The notes under the pieces: model-generated
Seen by the model: the letters and a program-made list of their open reading frames with translations, nothing else
Databases searched by the model: none
Told to the model about the DNA's origin: nothing
Virus record (IMG/VR): IMGVR_UViG_3300028595_000058
Span: 1 to 25,362 of that record
Length of the DNA: 25,362 nucleotides
Strand: one strand, 5' to 3'
From: a virus
Position numbers and translations under genes: made by a program
Shown: piece by piece, positions 11,750-19,840 of the stretch
Layout: every line of letters begins with the position of its first letter
Numbering within the stretch: the stretch's first letter is position 1

Positions 11750-11772
11750 AGCAAAATTTAATTTACAAGTAA

Positions 11773-11952
11773 ATGAATATACATAAGACAAACGAAAAAA
11801 TTTTAATTTGGATGCATAGAACAAAAATTTCCGGGCAGCAGATAGCAAATGAAATAGGAATAAGCCGACAAGCATGGAACGCTAAAATGAAAAATAATAA
11901 TTTTAGTGTTGGAGATATTATAACAGTAAAAAGAATGGGTTTTAAAGATTAA
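11773..11952 (+). CDS. Small HTH DNA-binding protein, 59 residues
   Basis: The frame runs from ATG at 11773 to TAA at 11950-11952. GQQIANEIGISRQAWNAKMK is a clear helix-turn-helix of the XRE type: QQIANEIGIS is the positioning part and RQAWNAKMK the recognition helix. The gene is directly downstream of a terminator and four bases before the replication initiator. A Cro-like or CII-like role in switching on replication genes is plausible. Confidence 0.7.
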   Translation: MNIHKTNEKILIWMHRTKISGQQIANEIGISRQAWNAKMKNNNFSVGDIITVKRMGFKD

Positions 11953-11956
11953 CATT

Positions 11957-12592
11957 ATGGGTGTTATTCAGGATATAAATGAAAATTATTACACTGGATG
12001 GATAAAAATATTCAGATCGATTAGAGACCACTGGATATGGAAGGACCCTGAAAAATTACAATGGTGGATCGATCTTCTTTTAGAAGTAAATCATGAAGAT
12101 AAAAAAATTGCAATTGGATATGATATATTTGAATGTAGCAGAGGTCAATCGTTAAACAGTTTATTAACGTGGGCAAAAAGGTGGAATACGAATAAAAGTA
12201 AGGTAATTAGGTTTTTAAGCATGCTACAAAAAGATGATATGATACGAATTGAAAACGTAAAAAAAACGACACGGATAACTGTCTGCAACTATGGCGATTA
12301 TCAGGGTGTGCGGAACGAAAGCGAAACGCAAACGAAACGCAAACGAAACGCAAACGAACACAAACAAGAATTAAAGAATTATAAGAATATAAGAATAGAA
12401 GATAGCATACAACAATTTAAGGATGAGGTTAAGCAATATTCTAACGAGTATCAAACCGAAATGTTAAAAGCATTTTTTGAGTATTGGAGCGAACCTACGG
12501 TAAAAAAAGACAGAATGAGAAAAGACTTAGAAAAAACTTGGGACACTAAACGAAGATTAAACACATGGTACAGGAGAGGAAATGGAAAATAA
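11957..12592 (+). CDS. DnaD-like phage replication initiator
   Basis: A 211-residue protein. The N-terminal part (about residues 12-115) has the winged-helix pattern of phage replisome organisers: GWIKIFRSIRDHWIWKDPEK, later RGQSLNSLLTWAKRWNTNKS, then FLSMLQKDDMIRIE, TTRITVCNYGDYQG. A basic linker (about 117-137) follows, encoded by tandem 11-bp repeats, and then a helical C-terminal part that would contact the helicase or ATPase. The gene is followed by the RepA-type ATPase. Role: binding the origin and loading the helicase. Confidence 0.75.
   Translation: MGVIQDINENYYTGWIKIFRSIRDHWIWKDPEKLQWWIDLLLEVNHEDKKIAIGYDIFECSRGQSLNSLLTWAKRWNTNKSKVIRFLSMLQKDDMIRIENVKKTTRITVCNYGDYQGVRNESETQTKRKRNANEHKQELKNYKNIRIEDSIQQFKDEVKQYSNEYQTEMLKAFFEYWSEPTVKKDRMRKDLEKTWDTKRRLNTWYRRGNGK
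12311..12365. repeat. Iteron-like tandem repeats, candidate replication origin
   Basis: Three perfect copies of CGAAACGCAAA run back to back at 12322-12354. A degenerate copy (CGGAACGAAAG, 8 of 11 bases) precedes and a partial copy follows (CGAACACAAA). They lie inside the initiator gene and are followed at 12367-12420 by very AT-rich DNA. Origins embedded in the initiator gene, with iterons then an AT-rich stretch, are known from lambda (ori in gene O). Confidence 0.6.
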
Positions 12593-12989
12593 AATTGAAA
12601 TACTAAACGACATTTTAAGCAAAACATGTAAAACTGATAAACAATACGAGTTTGCTTTAAAAATTTTAAGGGAAATTATAGAAGAACAAATTATGATTAA
12701 TTCTAAGCTTAAGAAATTAACCGAAAAACAATACAAAGATTATTTTAAAACAATAAACAAACTAACTAAATTAGTTCAGATATTTGGATTAACAGAAGTG
12801 GACTTCCTTGTTATGTCGGAAGGTTTTTTAGATTTCGTTTTAGAATGTAAAAAAGAACTTAAAAAAGAGATAACTTGCAGGCAGTTAACAAATTTTAGAA
12901 GTCTTTATATCAATTATTGTTCTTATAACGGATTTAACCCGTCAAATTTAAACGATCTCAAAAAATTCGAACATGATATTAGAAAATAA
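12582..12989 (+). CDS. Hypothetical protein in replication module, 135 residues
   Basis: An almost fully helical, Lys-rich protein that overlaps the initiator by 11 bases and the ATPase by 17. The position between initiator and ATPase is where helicase loaders or accessory proteins are found, but no Walker motif or other signature is present. Function unknown. Confidence 0.6.
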   Translation: MENKIEILNDILSKTCKTDKQYEFALKILREIIEEQIMINSKLKKLTEKQYKDYFKTINKLTKLVQIFGLTEVDFLVMSEGFLDFVLECKKELKKEITCRQLTNFRSLYINYCSYNGFNPSNLNDLKKFEHDIRK

Positions 12990-13761
12990 AAGAAATGTCA
13001 AAAACAAGCCTTTAAATGTGTTAAACTACGAAGATGCAAAAGTGGTTTTAAATGGGGGTTATGAAAAACCAGATTATAATTTTTACATTAAGGACACAGG
13101 AGTTTTTACAAAAGGAAACTTTTCTGTAATAACAGGGAAAGCAAAGAGTAGAAAATCAACTTTACTAAGTATGTTTTTGGGTGCTTTTTTAACCGATAGA
13201 ATAATTCTGAAATGGTTTGAGTCTGCCGGTAATGGTAAACTAATTTTATTTGACACGGAGCAGAGTAAATTTCATATTCATAGACTTGTTAAATACGCTT
13301 GTTTACTTTCTAATAACGAACTACACCCAGAAAATTTTCAGGTTTATGCTTTAAGACCATTTAACCCGGTAGAGCGCTGCGAAATAATTAACGAAATATT
13401 AGAAAAAGAAAAAAATATTAATTATGTTGTAATTGATGGTATTAGGGATTTGGTACACGATTTTAACAGTGCTGAAGAGGCAACGGAAATAAGCACAAAA
13501 TTAATGAAATGGACTGCAGAATATAATTGTCATATTACAAACGTGTTACATCAAAACAAAGGTGATAATAACGCGAGAGGACATCTTGGGACTGAATTAG
13601 TAAACAAGGCAGAAACAGTATTGTCGGTGGAAAAATTAGAAAACGTTAGTAAAGTAGAGTGCGCGCAAAGCAGAGGTATGCCCTTTGATGGGTTTCAGTT
13701 CGGGATAAATATTAGTAATAAGTTATTTATAGAGCCTTATATTGGGAAAGATGATTTTTAA
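12973..13761 (+). CDS. RepA/RecA-like replicative ATPase
   Basis: A 262-residue protein of the AAA_25/RepA type. The phosphate-binding loop is GKAKSRKST (residues 55-63), with Arg in place of the usual second Gly. Then come LILFDTEQS (about 90-98), the Walker B strand YVVIDGIRDL (151-160), VLHQNKGD (about 191-198, with a sensor His193) and ARGHLGTEL (201-209). Related proteins are hexameric helicases of plasmids and phages. It follows the initiator, consistent with a replicative helicase. Confidence 0.8.
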   Translation: MILENKRNVKNKPLNVLNYEDAKVVLNGGYEKPDYNFYIKDTGVFTKGNFSVITGKAKSRKSTLLSMFLGAFLTDRIILKWFESAGNGKLILFDTEQSKFHIHRLVKYACLLSNNELHPENFQVYALRPFNPVERCEIINEILEKEKNINYVVIDGIRDLVHDFNSAEEATEISTKLMKWTAEYNCHITNVLHQNKGDNNARGHLGTELVNKAETVLSVEKLENVSKVECAQSRGMPFDGFQFGINISNKLFIEPYIGKDDF

Positions 13762-13826
13762 AATAATTAGTAAAAAGATTAGATTAAATTAAAAAAAAAA
13801 TATTAATTTGGCTATTAAAAAAGAAA

Positions 13827-13961
13827 ATGAACGATTATAAAAAAATAAACGAGTATAAAAAAGAAATAGATAGGCTGAATAATATTATAAATCAAATGGA
13901 ATCGCGTGCAGGTGCAGACACGCAACTAACTTATATTAACAGACTAAAAAAAGAATGTTAG
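13827..13961 (+). CDS. Small coiled-coil protein, 44 residues
   Basis: The frame runs from ATG at 13827 to TAG at 13959-13961. YKKINEYKKEIDRLNNIINQ has leucine and isoleucine spacing of a coiled coil. After it, 162 bases up to 14123 hold no gene; that stretch includes a GC-richer part around 14030-14070 and an unusually strong Shine-Dalgarno sequence just before the next gene. Confidence 0.5.
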   Translation: MNDYKKINEYKKEIDRLNNIINQMESRAGADTQLTYINRLKKEC

Positions 13962-14123
13962 AAACAATAAAGAATACGATGCCGTAAATAGGAAAATCGC
14001 CTTACTTGACGTCATAACAAATTTTAATTGTGGCTAACGGACTGCGGTAAGAAATCGTGCCGACAAATATTCACGAATGATGAAACGAAGTACTAACGTA
14101 AAAAAAGAAAAAAGGGAGGCAAA

Positions 14124-14702
14124 ATGGCCTGGTATGATTTGAATGAAAAACAAGAAACGAAGAAAGAATATTTGGCGAGAGTAAAATATGAAGAAATTAT
14201 TTGCATAAAAGCAAAGTCGTTTATGGATATTGTAGATGGCGAACTTAAATCAAATGTTCAATATCGGATAATTACAGAACATGGATTCAATGCAATTACC
14301 GTAATTGAATACATATCGAAATTTTACGAACTAAGCGAAATTTATATAGCCGTATATCGAATGAATCAACAAGCGGTAAATAAATTGACAGAGTTTATTG
14401 ATAATGAAAATATAAGTTGCAATATTTTACTTTCGTCATTTTTTAGGGATAATAAGAAATATGAAAAATGGAGTAAAGATTTAATAACATATGCCGAAAA
14501 TAAAAAAAATGTGAAAGTATCATTTGCATGGAATCACGCAAAAGTATTTTTAGCGAAAACAAAAGATAATCGAAACATAGTTTTTGAAGGCTCCGGGAAT
14601 TTATCAGATAATGCAAGAATAGAACAATATATAATAGAAGATAATAAAACGACATTCGACTTTCATAAAAATTGGATTGATAACATTTTAAATTTAGAGT
14701 AA
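14124..14702 (+). CDS. Phospholipase D-like (HKD) family protein
   Basis: A 192-residue protein. Near the C-terminus it has WNHAKVFLAK, with the HxK pair His138 and Lys140, then VFEGSGNLSDNARIEQY, the Gly-Ser-Gly-Asn segment that follows the catalytic motif in PLD-like nucleases and transferases. Only one such motif is present, so an active enzyme would be a dimer, as in Nuc-type nucleases. The Asp that often follows HxK is not at the expected place. A strong AGGGAGG precedes the start, unlike its neighbours. It overlaps the next gene (TAATG). Confidence 0.7.
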   Translation: MAWYDLNEKQETKKEYLARVKYEEIICIKAKSFMDIVDGELKSNVQYRIITEHGFNAITVIEYISKFYELSEIYIAVYRMNQQAVNKLTEFIDNENISCNILLSSFFRDNKKYEKWSKDLITYAENKKNVKVSFAWNHAKVFLAKTKDNRNIVFEGSGNLSDNARIEQYIIEDNKTTFDFHKNWIDNILNLE

Positions 14703-14971
14703 TGAAAATTTTAAAAGAACAAGAAGAACAGGTAATTAATTTTGGTGTATTTGATTACAATGCAAAAAAAATAGCCAGCATTTTGGGGCTTGAAAAAAAT
14801 GAAGTTGAAGAAGAATTTAAAAATAAAGATTCACAACTTAGTAAATTGTTTCAAAAAGGCAAAGACATGGCAGATTATGTAATTGATTTGAAATTGTTTG
14901 AAATGGCTAAAACAGGAGACATAAAAGCATTGGATAAACTCGATTCAAGGAAGTGGGATAGAACTCATTAA
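14702..14971 (+). CDS. Small protein paired with the PLD-like gene, possible packaging accessory
   Basis: An 89-residue protein. NAKKIASILGLEKNEVEEEF has an HTH-like form, and KGKDMADYVIDLKLFEMAKT followed by GDIKALDKLDSR resembles the end of small terminase-like proteins of Bacteroidetes phages. It is coupled to the PLD-like gene and followed by a terminator. A DNA-binding or packaging role is inferred from this pattern only; a better small-terminase candidate lies at 16936. Confidence 0.55.
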   Translation: MKILKEQEEQVINFGVFDYNAKKIASILGLEKNEVEEEFKNKDSQLSKLFQKGKDMADYVIDLKLFEMAKTGDIKALDKLDSRKWDRTH

Positions 14972-14985
14972 CACTTTTTAAAAAA

Positions 14986-15015
14986 GAAAAAAGCCAACGC
15001 TTTTTGCTTTTTTTG
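14986..15015 (+). terminator. Rho-independent terminator after the PLD-like pair
   Basis: AAAAAGC-CAAC-GCTTTTT forms a perfect seven-pair stem and is followed by a run of seven T residues. It ends the transcript 15 bases after the 89-residue gene. The next 119 bases (to 15134) contain no gene longer than a 26-residue frame (15101-15181). Confidence 0.75.
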
Positions 15016-15134
15016 TCAGAATACGCACAAACTTTAAAGCGAGCGATTAACCCCGCTGCATACAAAAATTATTTATATGCGTAACAAACAAAATAAAATC
15101 ATGAATCCAAACTATTTAAAGAAATACAAAAACA

Positions 15135-15290
15135 ATGATACAAACAGACCTTTATTATCAAATTTGGAAGGAAGAATATAACAAAATTCAGAAAACTACT
15201 CAAATATCTGATAAACTTTTATATGAATATTACAATTCTGGAATGACACCAGAACAAACATGGAACGAAATCAATTATTTACCTTTTTAA
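15135..15290 (+). CDS. Hypothetical protein, 51 residues
   Basis: The frame runs from ATG at 15135 to TAA at 15288-15290. MIQTDLYYQIWKEEYNKIQK is helical and GMTPEQTWNEINYLPF is a typical short helical end. No motifs recognised; position and fit to the gap support it. Confidence 0.5.
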   Translation: MIQTDLYYQIWKEEYNKIQKTTQISDKLLYEYYNSGMTPEQTWNEINYLPF

Positions 15291-15291
15291 A

Positions 15292-15387
15292 ATGACAACA
15301 CAAATAACAATCGCCTTAATACCTGCTTTTTTAGTAATAATAGGATTTATATTTACATGGATATGGGTAGCGACACACAACAAATAA
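15292..15387 (+). CDS. Tiny single-span membrane peptide, 31 residues
   Basis: ATG at 15292 to TAA at 15385-15387. The peptide is almost entirely one membrane span (IALIPAFLVIIGFIFTWIWV). It overlaps the next gene by 31 bases. Short membrane peptides like this recur in this part of the genome (10157, 16000). Confidence 0.4.
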   Translation: MTTQITIALIPAFLVIIGFIFTWIWVATHNK

Positions 15388-15560
15388 CAGGAGAGTATTT
15401 AACACAATCAGGGAAGAAAATGAAAGTACTTGGTAAAGTGTGTGAGAATCCTAACCAGAAAAATAAAAGGTATTTTTACAGATTAAAAATAGGTAATACT
15501 TTTGTAGAACAAAACGAATCAGCGTTTGAACGATTTATTAAAACATGTCATAAATTATGA
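15357..15560 (+). CDS. Hypothetical protein, 67 residues
   Basis: A basic protein with a beta-rich centre (KKMKVLGKVCENPNQKNKRY) and a helical end. The first ATG (15357) and the one two codons later (15363) are both possible. It overlaps the next gene as ATGA. No family recognised. Confidence 0.55.
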   Translation: MDMGSDTQQITGEYLTQSGKKMKVLGKVCENPNQKNKRYFYRLKIGNTFVEQNESAFERFIKTCHKL

Positions 15561-15982
15561 AAACATTTACAGACGAAAACGGAAAAAAGTATAAGTTAGT
15601 TCCTATTGAAGAAGAAAACAAAGAATTAACTTACAGTGATATTTGCGAAACGCAAGATCAAAGATGGTATTTTGATTTTTTCGGAAATGCTAAGTGCTTT
15701 GATGACGACAAGTATCATTTAGACAAAGAGGAAGACGCTCAAAAAATTAAAATACTAATAAAGTTATTTAATATAGCGTCTTATTTTAATGGTGACTGGA
15801 AGCCTGAAAAAGAAGAATATTGTCATTATATTGATATATACAGGGGTATATTAGAGGAAAGTGATTATATTCAAAGCAACAGGAATGATTACGAAAACAT
15901 TCTTATTCCGCATTTTAAAAACGTATCAGATGCAAAAACAGCTTTAGAAATGATTAAAGAAGATTTAAAAGAGTTAGAATAA
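15557..15982 (+). CDS. Hypothetical protein, 141 residues
   Basis: An acidic protein that begins MKTFTDENGKKYKLVPIEEE, an N-terminus often seen on phage proteins of unknown role, with a Trp/Phe-rich segment (QRWYFDFFGNAKCF) and a helical C-terminus. No enzymatic motif recognised. It is followed by a promoter-like sequence. Confidence 0.65.
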   Translation: MKTFTDENGKKYKLVPIEEENKELTYSDICETQDQRWYFDFFGNAKCFDDDKYHLDKEEDAQKIKILIKLFNIASYFNGDWKPEKEEYCHYIDIYRGILEESDYIQSNRNDYENILIPHFKNVSDAKTALEMIKEDLKELE

Positions 15983-15987
15983 TTTTG

Positions 15988-15995
15988 TATCTTTG
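15988..15995 (+). promoter_or_regulatory. Candidate promoter (-7 TATCTTTG) before the membrane-protein genes
   Basis: TATCTTTG fits TAnnTTTG exactly and is followed by CA, as in many Flavobacteriia promoters. The -33 region, TTTA at 15964-15967, is 20 bases away and one base off TTTG. Transcription would begin near 16002, at or after the start codon of the tiny peptide at 16000, so it more likely serves the 117-residue gene at 16068. Confidence 0.5.
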
Positions 15996-15999
15996 CATC

Positions 16000-16071
16000 A
16001 TGGAATTACAGTTTGTATTCATATTTTTAATAGCTTGCGCTTTTGCAATAGCGTTACAACTAGACGAATGA
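16000..16071 (+). CDS. Possible tiny membrane leader peptide, 23 residues
   Basis: ATG at 16000 to TGA at 16069-16071. MELQFVFIFLIACAFAIALQ is one hydrophobic span, and its stop overlaps the next start as ATGA. It is only five bases from a -7 element, so translation from a leaderless transcript would be needed. Low confidence, but the coupling is suggestive. Confidence 0.3.
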   Translation: MELQFVFIFLIACAFAIALQLDE

Positions 16072-16421
16072 ACTGGACATTAACACCCATACAGGCAAGG
16101 CAAATATTAGAACATAATAATATGTTTAATGACTTGCATTTCGCTTGGGAGTTTTTTAAACAGTATGCGGAATTATTTGACGACAATTTACAGGCTTTTG
16201 CAGAGTATGAACATATATATTTAGAGAACGCAGGCCGATTGGGTTACGAAATAATTGATACCGAATATGAATATATTGCAACCGGTTTCGAAAGTGAATC
16301 AGATTTAAAAGCAAGCGCTTGTATTGTGATTATGGAAATAATAGAAGAAAAAATACAAAGTAGAATACGCGATAAGGTAATTGAAAGTTACAACATATTT
16401 TTTACGGTTGAAAAAAATTAG
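16068..16421 (+). CDS. Hypothetical protein, 117 residues
   Basis: I take the ATG at 16068 (MNWTLTPIQARQILEHNNMF), since an earlier in-frame TTG would give an unlikely N-terminus. The protein is helical and acidic, with many aromatic residues (EYEHIYLENAGRLGYEIID). No motif recognised. Confidence 0.6.
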   Translation: MNWTLTPIQARQILEHNNMFNDLHFAWEFFKQYAELFDDNLQAFAEYEHIYLENAGRLGYEIIDTEYEYIATGFESESDLKASACIVIMEIIEEKIQSRIRDKVIESYNIFFTVEKN

Positions 16422-16430
16422 ATTTACAAG

Positions 16431-16910
16431 ATGGCAATAAAAATATACAGCATAATATCAGTTTTAATTATATTCGTTTGGTATTTATGTCACATAATTA
16501 AAAAATACGGTGTATTAAAATCAATTAGTGCATCATTTTACGAAACAAAAGACAAATTTAGATTATTTATGTTCGGTATATCAATAAGTGCAATACCATT
16601 TGGATTGTGGCCAACAAAACCGCTATTCTTAATCGGATTAATACTTTTGTTTATGGTGGGAGTTTTCTCCGATACACGAAAAAGCAACATCATAATGATA
16701 ATTCATTCATTATGTGCAACCGGGGGGATATCCTTACTATTTTTAAGTCTAGGCTTATATTGGGCAATATGGTTTGTAGTTCCTTTAATGTTAATAGGGA
16801 GCCTAATGATATACAAAAAAGCAAAATTTTGGATTTGGGGGGTGGAAGTACTCGCATTTGTGTTAGTTATTTTAGGTTTAGGAATAACGCTTAAAAAAGA
16901 TAAAAAATAA
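16431..16910 (+). CDS. Multi-span membrane protein, unknown function
   Basis: A 159-residue protein with about five membrane spans: residues 7-23, about 47-60, 66-78, about 92-125 (long enough for two) and 138-153, and short charged ends. It precedes the terminase genes. Multi-span proteins at this place in Bacteroidetes phages are common but not characterised. A role in membrane-related exclusion is possible. Confidence 0.65.
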   Translation: MAIKIYSIISVLIIFVWYLCHIIKKYGVLKSISASFYETKDKFRLFMFGISISAIPFGLWPTKPLFLIGLILLFMVGVFSDTRKSNIIMIIHSLCATGGISLLFLSLGLYWAIWFVVPLMLIGSLMIYKKAKFWIWGVEVLAFVLVILGLGITLKKDKK

Positions 16911-16935
16911 ATATTCTATTACAGAATAAAAGAGA

Positions 16936-17199
16936 ATGCCATTCGAAAAAGGAAGAAATAAAACAGGAGGTCGCAAAAAAGGTGTGGAAAACAAGGATAA
17001 AAAACAAATCCGTGAATTTATTTCTATGTACCTAAATGAACACACTGAAAGATTGGAACAAGAGCTGAATAAACTTTCAGGAAAAGATTACATAAACGCG
17101 ATAACCGGGCTTTTAGAATATTCAATACCTAAACTAAACAGGACTGAAATAAAAGACGAATCAACAAAAGAGATTATTGTTAAGAAGGTAAGAGAATGA
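16936..17199 (+). CDS. terS: Terminase small subunit-like protein
   Basis: An 87-residue basic protein starting MPFEKGRNKTGGRKKGVENK, a positively charged N-terminus seen on small terminase proteins, then a helix (KKQIREFISMYLNEHTERL) and a C-terminal part with IPKLNRTEI. It ends in an ATGA overlap with the large terminase. Role: recognising phage DNA and presenting it to the large subunit. The call rests mainly on the N-terminal pattern and position. Confidence 0.65.
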   Translation: MPFEKGRNKTGGRKKGVENKDKKQIREFISMYLNEHTERLEQELNKLSGKDYINAITGLLEYSIPKLNRTEIKDESTKEIIVKKVRE

Positions 17200-18386
17200 T
17201 AGTTGATTTACAGGATCGTTCACTATACACAACAAGTTATTTTAAAATAGAAAAGATCCTTCAAGAGCCAACAAGGTTTAAAGTCGTTTATGGGGGGTCC
17301 GGTTCGTCAAAGTCTTTTTCATATTACCAACATCTTATAATTCAGCTTTTAGAGGAAAAGAATCACGACTTTCTTATTCTTAGGAAATACGGAACAACGA
17401 TAGAACAATCAGTATTTAACGGTATAAAAGGCATAATTCAAACATGGGGTTTAGCTGATTATTTTACTTTTACTAAAAGACCTTATGTAATCACCAATAA
17501 TATTACTGGGGTTAAAATGCTTTTAATGGGTGTCGATGACCCGGAAAAATTAAAGTCGATTGTAAACATTAAAAGAGTATTGCTCGAAGAGGCTACAGAT
17601 TTCACCTTTGCAGACTTCAAAGAAATAAACAGACGTGTAAGAGGTATAGAAGGAATACAGATAGGCCTATGCTTTAACCCAATCAGTCATACGCACTGGA
17701 TTAAGAAACACTTTTTCGATACACCAGAAATAAACAAAAATACAAGTGTGGTTAAATGCAGTTACCAAGATAACGAATATCTTACACAAGAAGATATTGA
17801 CCAGCTTCATCAACTTAAATTGATTGATGAAATGGATTATAAGGTCTATGTACTAGGTGAATGGGGCATATTAACAAATCGATTAATATTTAAAAATTGG
17901 TCCGAGTGCGATAGCATACCAGGAGAAGCAAAAGAACTTCCGACAGGTTTGGATTGGGGTTTCGCAAACGACCCTACCGCAATCGTAAAAGTTTACAAAT
18001 TAGAGAACACATTATATCTTGATGAGGTTTGTTATGAAACTGGACTTACTAACGATGTTATCGCTGAAAGACTTAAACAAGCCAATATAAAAAATTACAT
18101 AGTGGCAGATAGTGCGGAGCCTAAAAGCATACAGGAATTAAGAAAGCACAATTTAAATGTGTATGCAGTTAAGAAATACCCGGGAAGCATAAAGGATGGT
18201 ATCAAGCTAATGAAAGGCTATCAAATTAAAGTAACCAGCAGAAGTAAGAATATCATTACAGAATTTGAAAACTACGTTTACAAGGTAGATAAGGCTGATA
18301 ATATACTACCTGATCCGGTAGATAGCTATAACGATTGTATAGATGCGATTCGGTATGTAATTTTAATGAAAAACAGGCTTTGGTAA
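17196..18386 (+). CDS. terL: Terminase large subunit (PBSX-type)
   Basis: A 396-residue protein. ATPase motifs: Walker A YGGSGSSKS (residues 32-40), Walker B RVLLEEATD (about 127-135). The C-terminal RNase H-like nuclease has GLDWGFANDPTA (Asp253), VADSAEPK (Asp305) and YNDCIDAIRY (Asp380/Asp383). The order fits the PBSX-type Terminase_3 family. The enzyme cuts concatemer DNA and drives it into the head. Confidence 0.92.
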   Translation: MIVDLQDRSLYTTSYFKIEKILQEPTRFKVVYGGSGSSKSFSYYQHLIIQLLEEKNHDFLILRKYGTTIEQSVFNGIKGIIQTWGLADYFTFTKRPYVITNNITGVKMLLMGVDDPEKLKSIVNIKRVLLEEATDFTFADFKEINRRVRGIEGIQIGLCFNPISHTHWIKKHFFDTPEINKNTSVVKCSYQDNEYLTQEDIDQLHQLKLIDEMDYKVYVLGEWGILTNRLIFKNWSECDSIPGEAKELPTGLDWGFANDPTAIVKVYKLENTLYLDEVCYETGLTNDVIAERLKQANIKNYIVADSAEPKSIQELRKHNLNVYAVKKYPGSIKDGIKLMKGYQIKVTSRSKNIITEFENYVYKVDKADNILPDPVDSYNDCIDAIRYVILMKNRLW

Positions 18387-18472
18387 ATCCTATTTAACAA
18401 TAATTAACTCACGACAAGACTATATTCAAGACAATATATCAGTCAAGATAAAATAAAATTAATATACAATTG

Positions 18473-18503
18473 TTTATTATGTTAAATAGAATTTGTATAT
18501 TTG
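18473..18503 (+). promoter_or_regulatory. Promoter for the head and tail genes
   Basis: TTTA (18473-18476; one base off TTTG), 19 bases, then TATATTTG (18496-18503, exact). The gap between large terminase and portal (18387-18519) has no gene, and this element ends 16 bases before the portal start. The short GCGCATACGCGTA that follows could be a regulator site. Confidence 0.65.
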
Positions 18504-18519
18504 CGCATACGCGTAAAAA

Positions 18520-19725
18520 ATGAGATTTACAAATAGGCTAAAAAATGCTTACTATTCTCTGATTCACCCCGAGAAGCTTGGCGGTTCGATATTCTATCCC
18601 GTCAAATCTAAGTATCACAAAGAGCAAAATATACTTAAAGATTTTGAGGAAATCCCCGAACTTAACGCGGTTATAAACTGGAAGGCTCGCGCTTTTTCTA
18701 ATATGAATCTAAGGGTGGTATCTAAAACAACGGGCGAAATAGTGGAAAATGATATATCTACACTATTAAGACAGCCGAACTGGTGGCAGGGGCAAGGAGA
18801 ATTTTTAAAGCAAACCAAATTATTTCATGATATATTCGGAAATGAGTTTTTATATTTCTTATCTACAGTAGGATTTAACACGGTTAAGGCTTTCTATACA
18901 ATGCCTCCTCAAAACATGGAGGTATGCGATAAGAACGAATTACCTTTCTTCATGTCGCTTGAATCAAATTTACAGTATAATTTTACATGGAAAGGGAAAG
19001 AGTACACCCTAGATCCTGAAAAAATAATTCATTTAAACGATAACAACGTAAATATAAACTCGGAAAACTACGTGTTAGGCAAGTCTAAAATAGAATCTTT
19101 AAAGGACCCGTTAAAGAATATTAGAGCTTCCTATAATGCTAGGGGTGTTAATCTTTATCAAAACGGACCTATGGGTATTATTTCAAGTGCAGCCCGTGAT
19201 GGTGCTGGCTCTATTCCGTTACTACCCGAGGATAAAGAACAGGTACAAAAAGAACTAAGAACATACGGAGCTTTAGAAAATCAGTTTAAGTATATAGTAA
19301 CGTCAAACGCTTTAGACTTTACGCCAATAAGTGCTGATACCGAAAAGTTATTGGCATTTGAGGAGGTAAGAGAGGATTTTGATAAAATAATGGATGCCTA
19401 CGGTCTTACTAAAGATATTTTTTCAAGTGCTGAAAATTCAACGTTTGAGAATAAGAAAGAGGCTGAAAAGCAAGCGTACCAGAATACAATAATACCAGAG
19501 GCAACAGAGTGGATCGCAGCAATCAACAAGAAATTTGATACGGGCAACAAGCCTTATGTTATTGTGGGTGACTATTGGCATTTACCAGTGTTCAAAGAGA
19601 ACATGCAGGAAACAGCGAATACATTACAAACACTTACTAATTCACTTTCTACGCAGTTAGCGGATGGTGTAATAACAGTAGATGAATACAAAGAGAAACT
19701 AAACGAATTTTATGAAAAAAAGTAA
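18520..19725 (+). CDS. HK97-type portal protein
   Basis: A 401-residue protein with the usual portal pattern: an N-terminal clamp with NAVINWKARAFSNMNLRVVS, LLRQPNWWQGQGEFLKQ, a stem with FHDIFGNEFLYFL, and ...DPEKIIHLND... and SAENSTFENKKEAEKQAYQN near the C-terminus. It forms the twelve-subunit ring at the head vertex, through which DNA passes. It lies between terminase and protease, as in HK97-like phages. Confidence 0.88.
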   Translation: MRFTNRLKNAYYSLIHPEKLGGSIFYPVKSKYHKEQNILKDFEEIPELNAVINWKARAFSNMNLRVVSKTTGEIVENDISTLLRQPNWWQGQGEFLKQTKLFHDIFGNEFLYFLSTVGFNTVKAFYTMPPQNMEVCDKNELPFFMSLESNLQYNFTWKGKEYTLDPEKIIHLNDNNVNINSENYVLGKSKIESLKDPLKNIRASYNARGVNLYQNGPMGIISSAARDGAGSIPLLPEDKEQVQKELRTYGALENQFKYIVTSNALDFTPISADTEKLLAFEEVREDFDKIMDAYGLTKDIFSSAENSTFENKKEAEKQAYQNTIIPEATEWIAAINKKFDTGNKPYVIVGDYWHLPVFKENMQETANTLQTLTNSLSTQLADGVITVDEYKEKLNEFYEKK

Positions 19726-19840
19726 ATACATAAAATTATTAGAAAAAAAGAATAGTGTTGAAAAAGACGAAATAATTTTAAAAGATGGATATACCAAATC
19801 TGGAGCAGAAAGAGTTATTTGCTTGGTTAAAGGAGAATAA
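19712..19840 (+). CDS. Possible small protein between portal and protease, 42 residues
   Basis: ATG at 19712 to TAA at 19838-19840. It overlaps the portal by 14 bases and the protease by 56, which is much for a real gene. A basic peptide (MKKSKYIKLLEKKNSVEKDE). It may be a real overlapping gene, but a chance frame cannot be excluded. Confidence 0.3.
   Translation: MKKSKYIKLLEKKNSVEKDEIILKDGYTKSGAERVICLVKGE

Noticed and set aside
12311-12365. Tandem repeats considered as a CRISPR array.
   Set aside because: Units are 11 bp, run head to tail without spacers and sit in an open coding frame, so they are iteron-like, not CRISPR.
13962-14123. Gene-free stretch before the PLD-like gene considered as another attC-like site (it holds CATAAC and CTAACG).
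   Set aside because: No paired arm and no GTT-side box at a fitting distance could be found.
15101-15181. A 26-residue frame after the terminator at 14986-15015.
   Set aside because: It is very short, overlaps the better-supported frame at 15135 and has no distinguishing feature.
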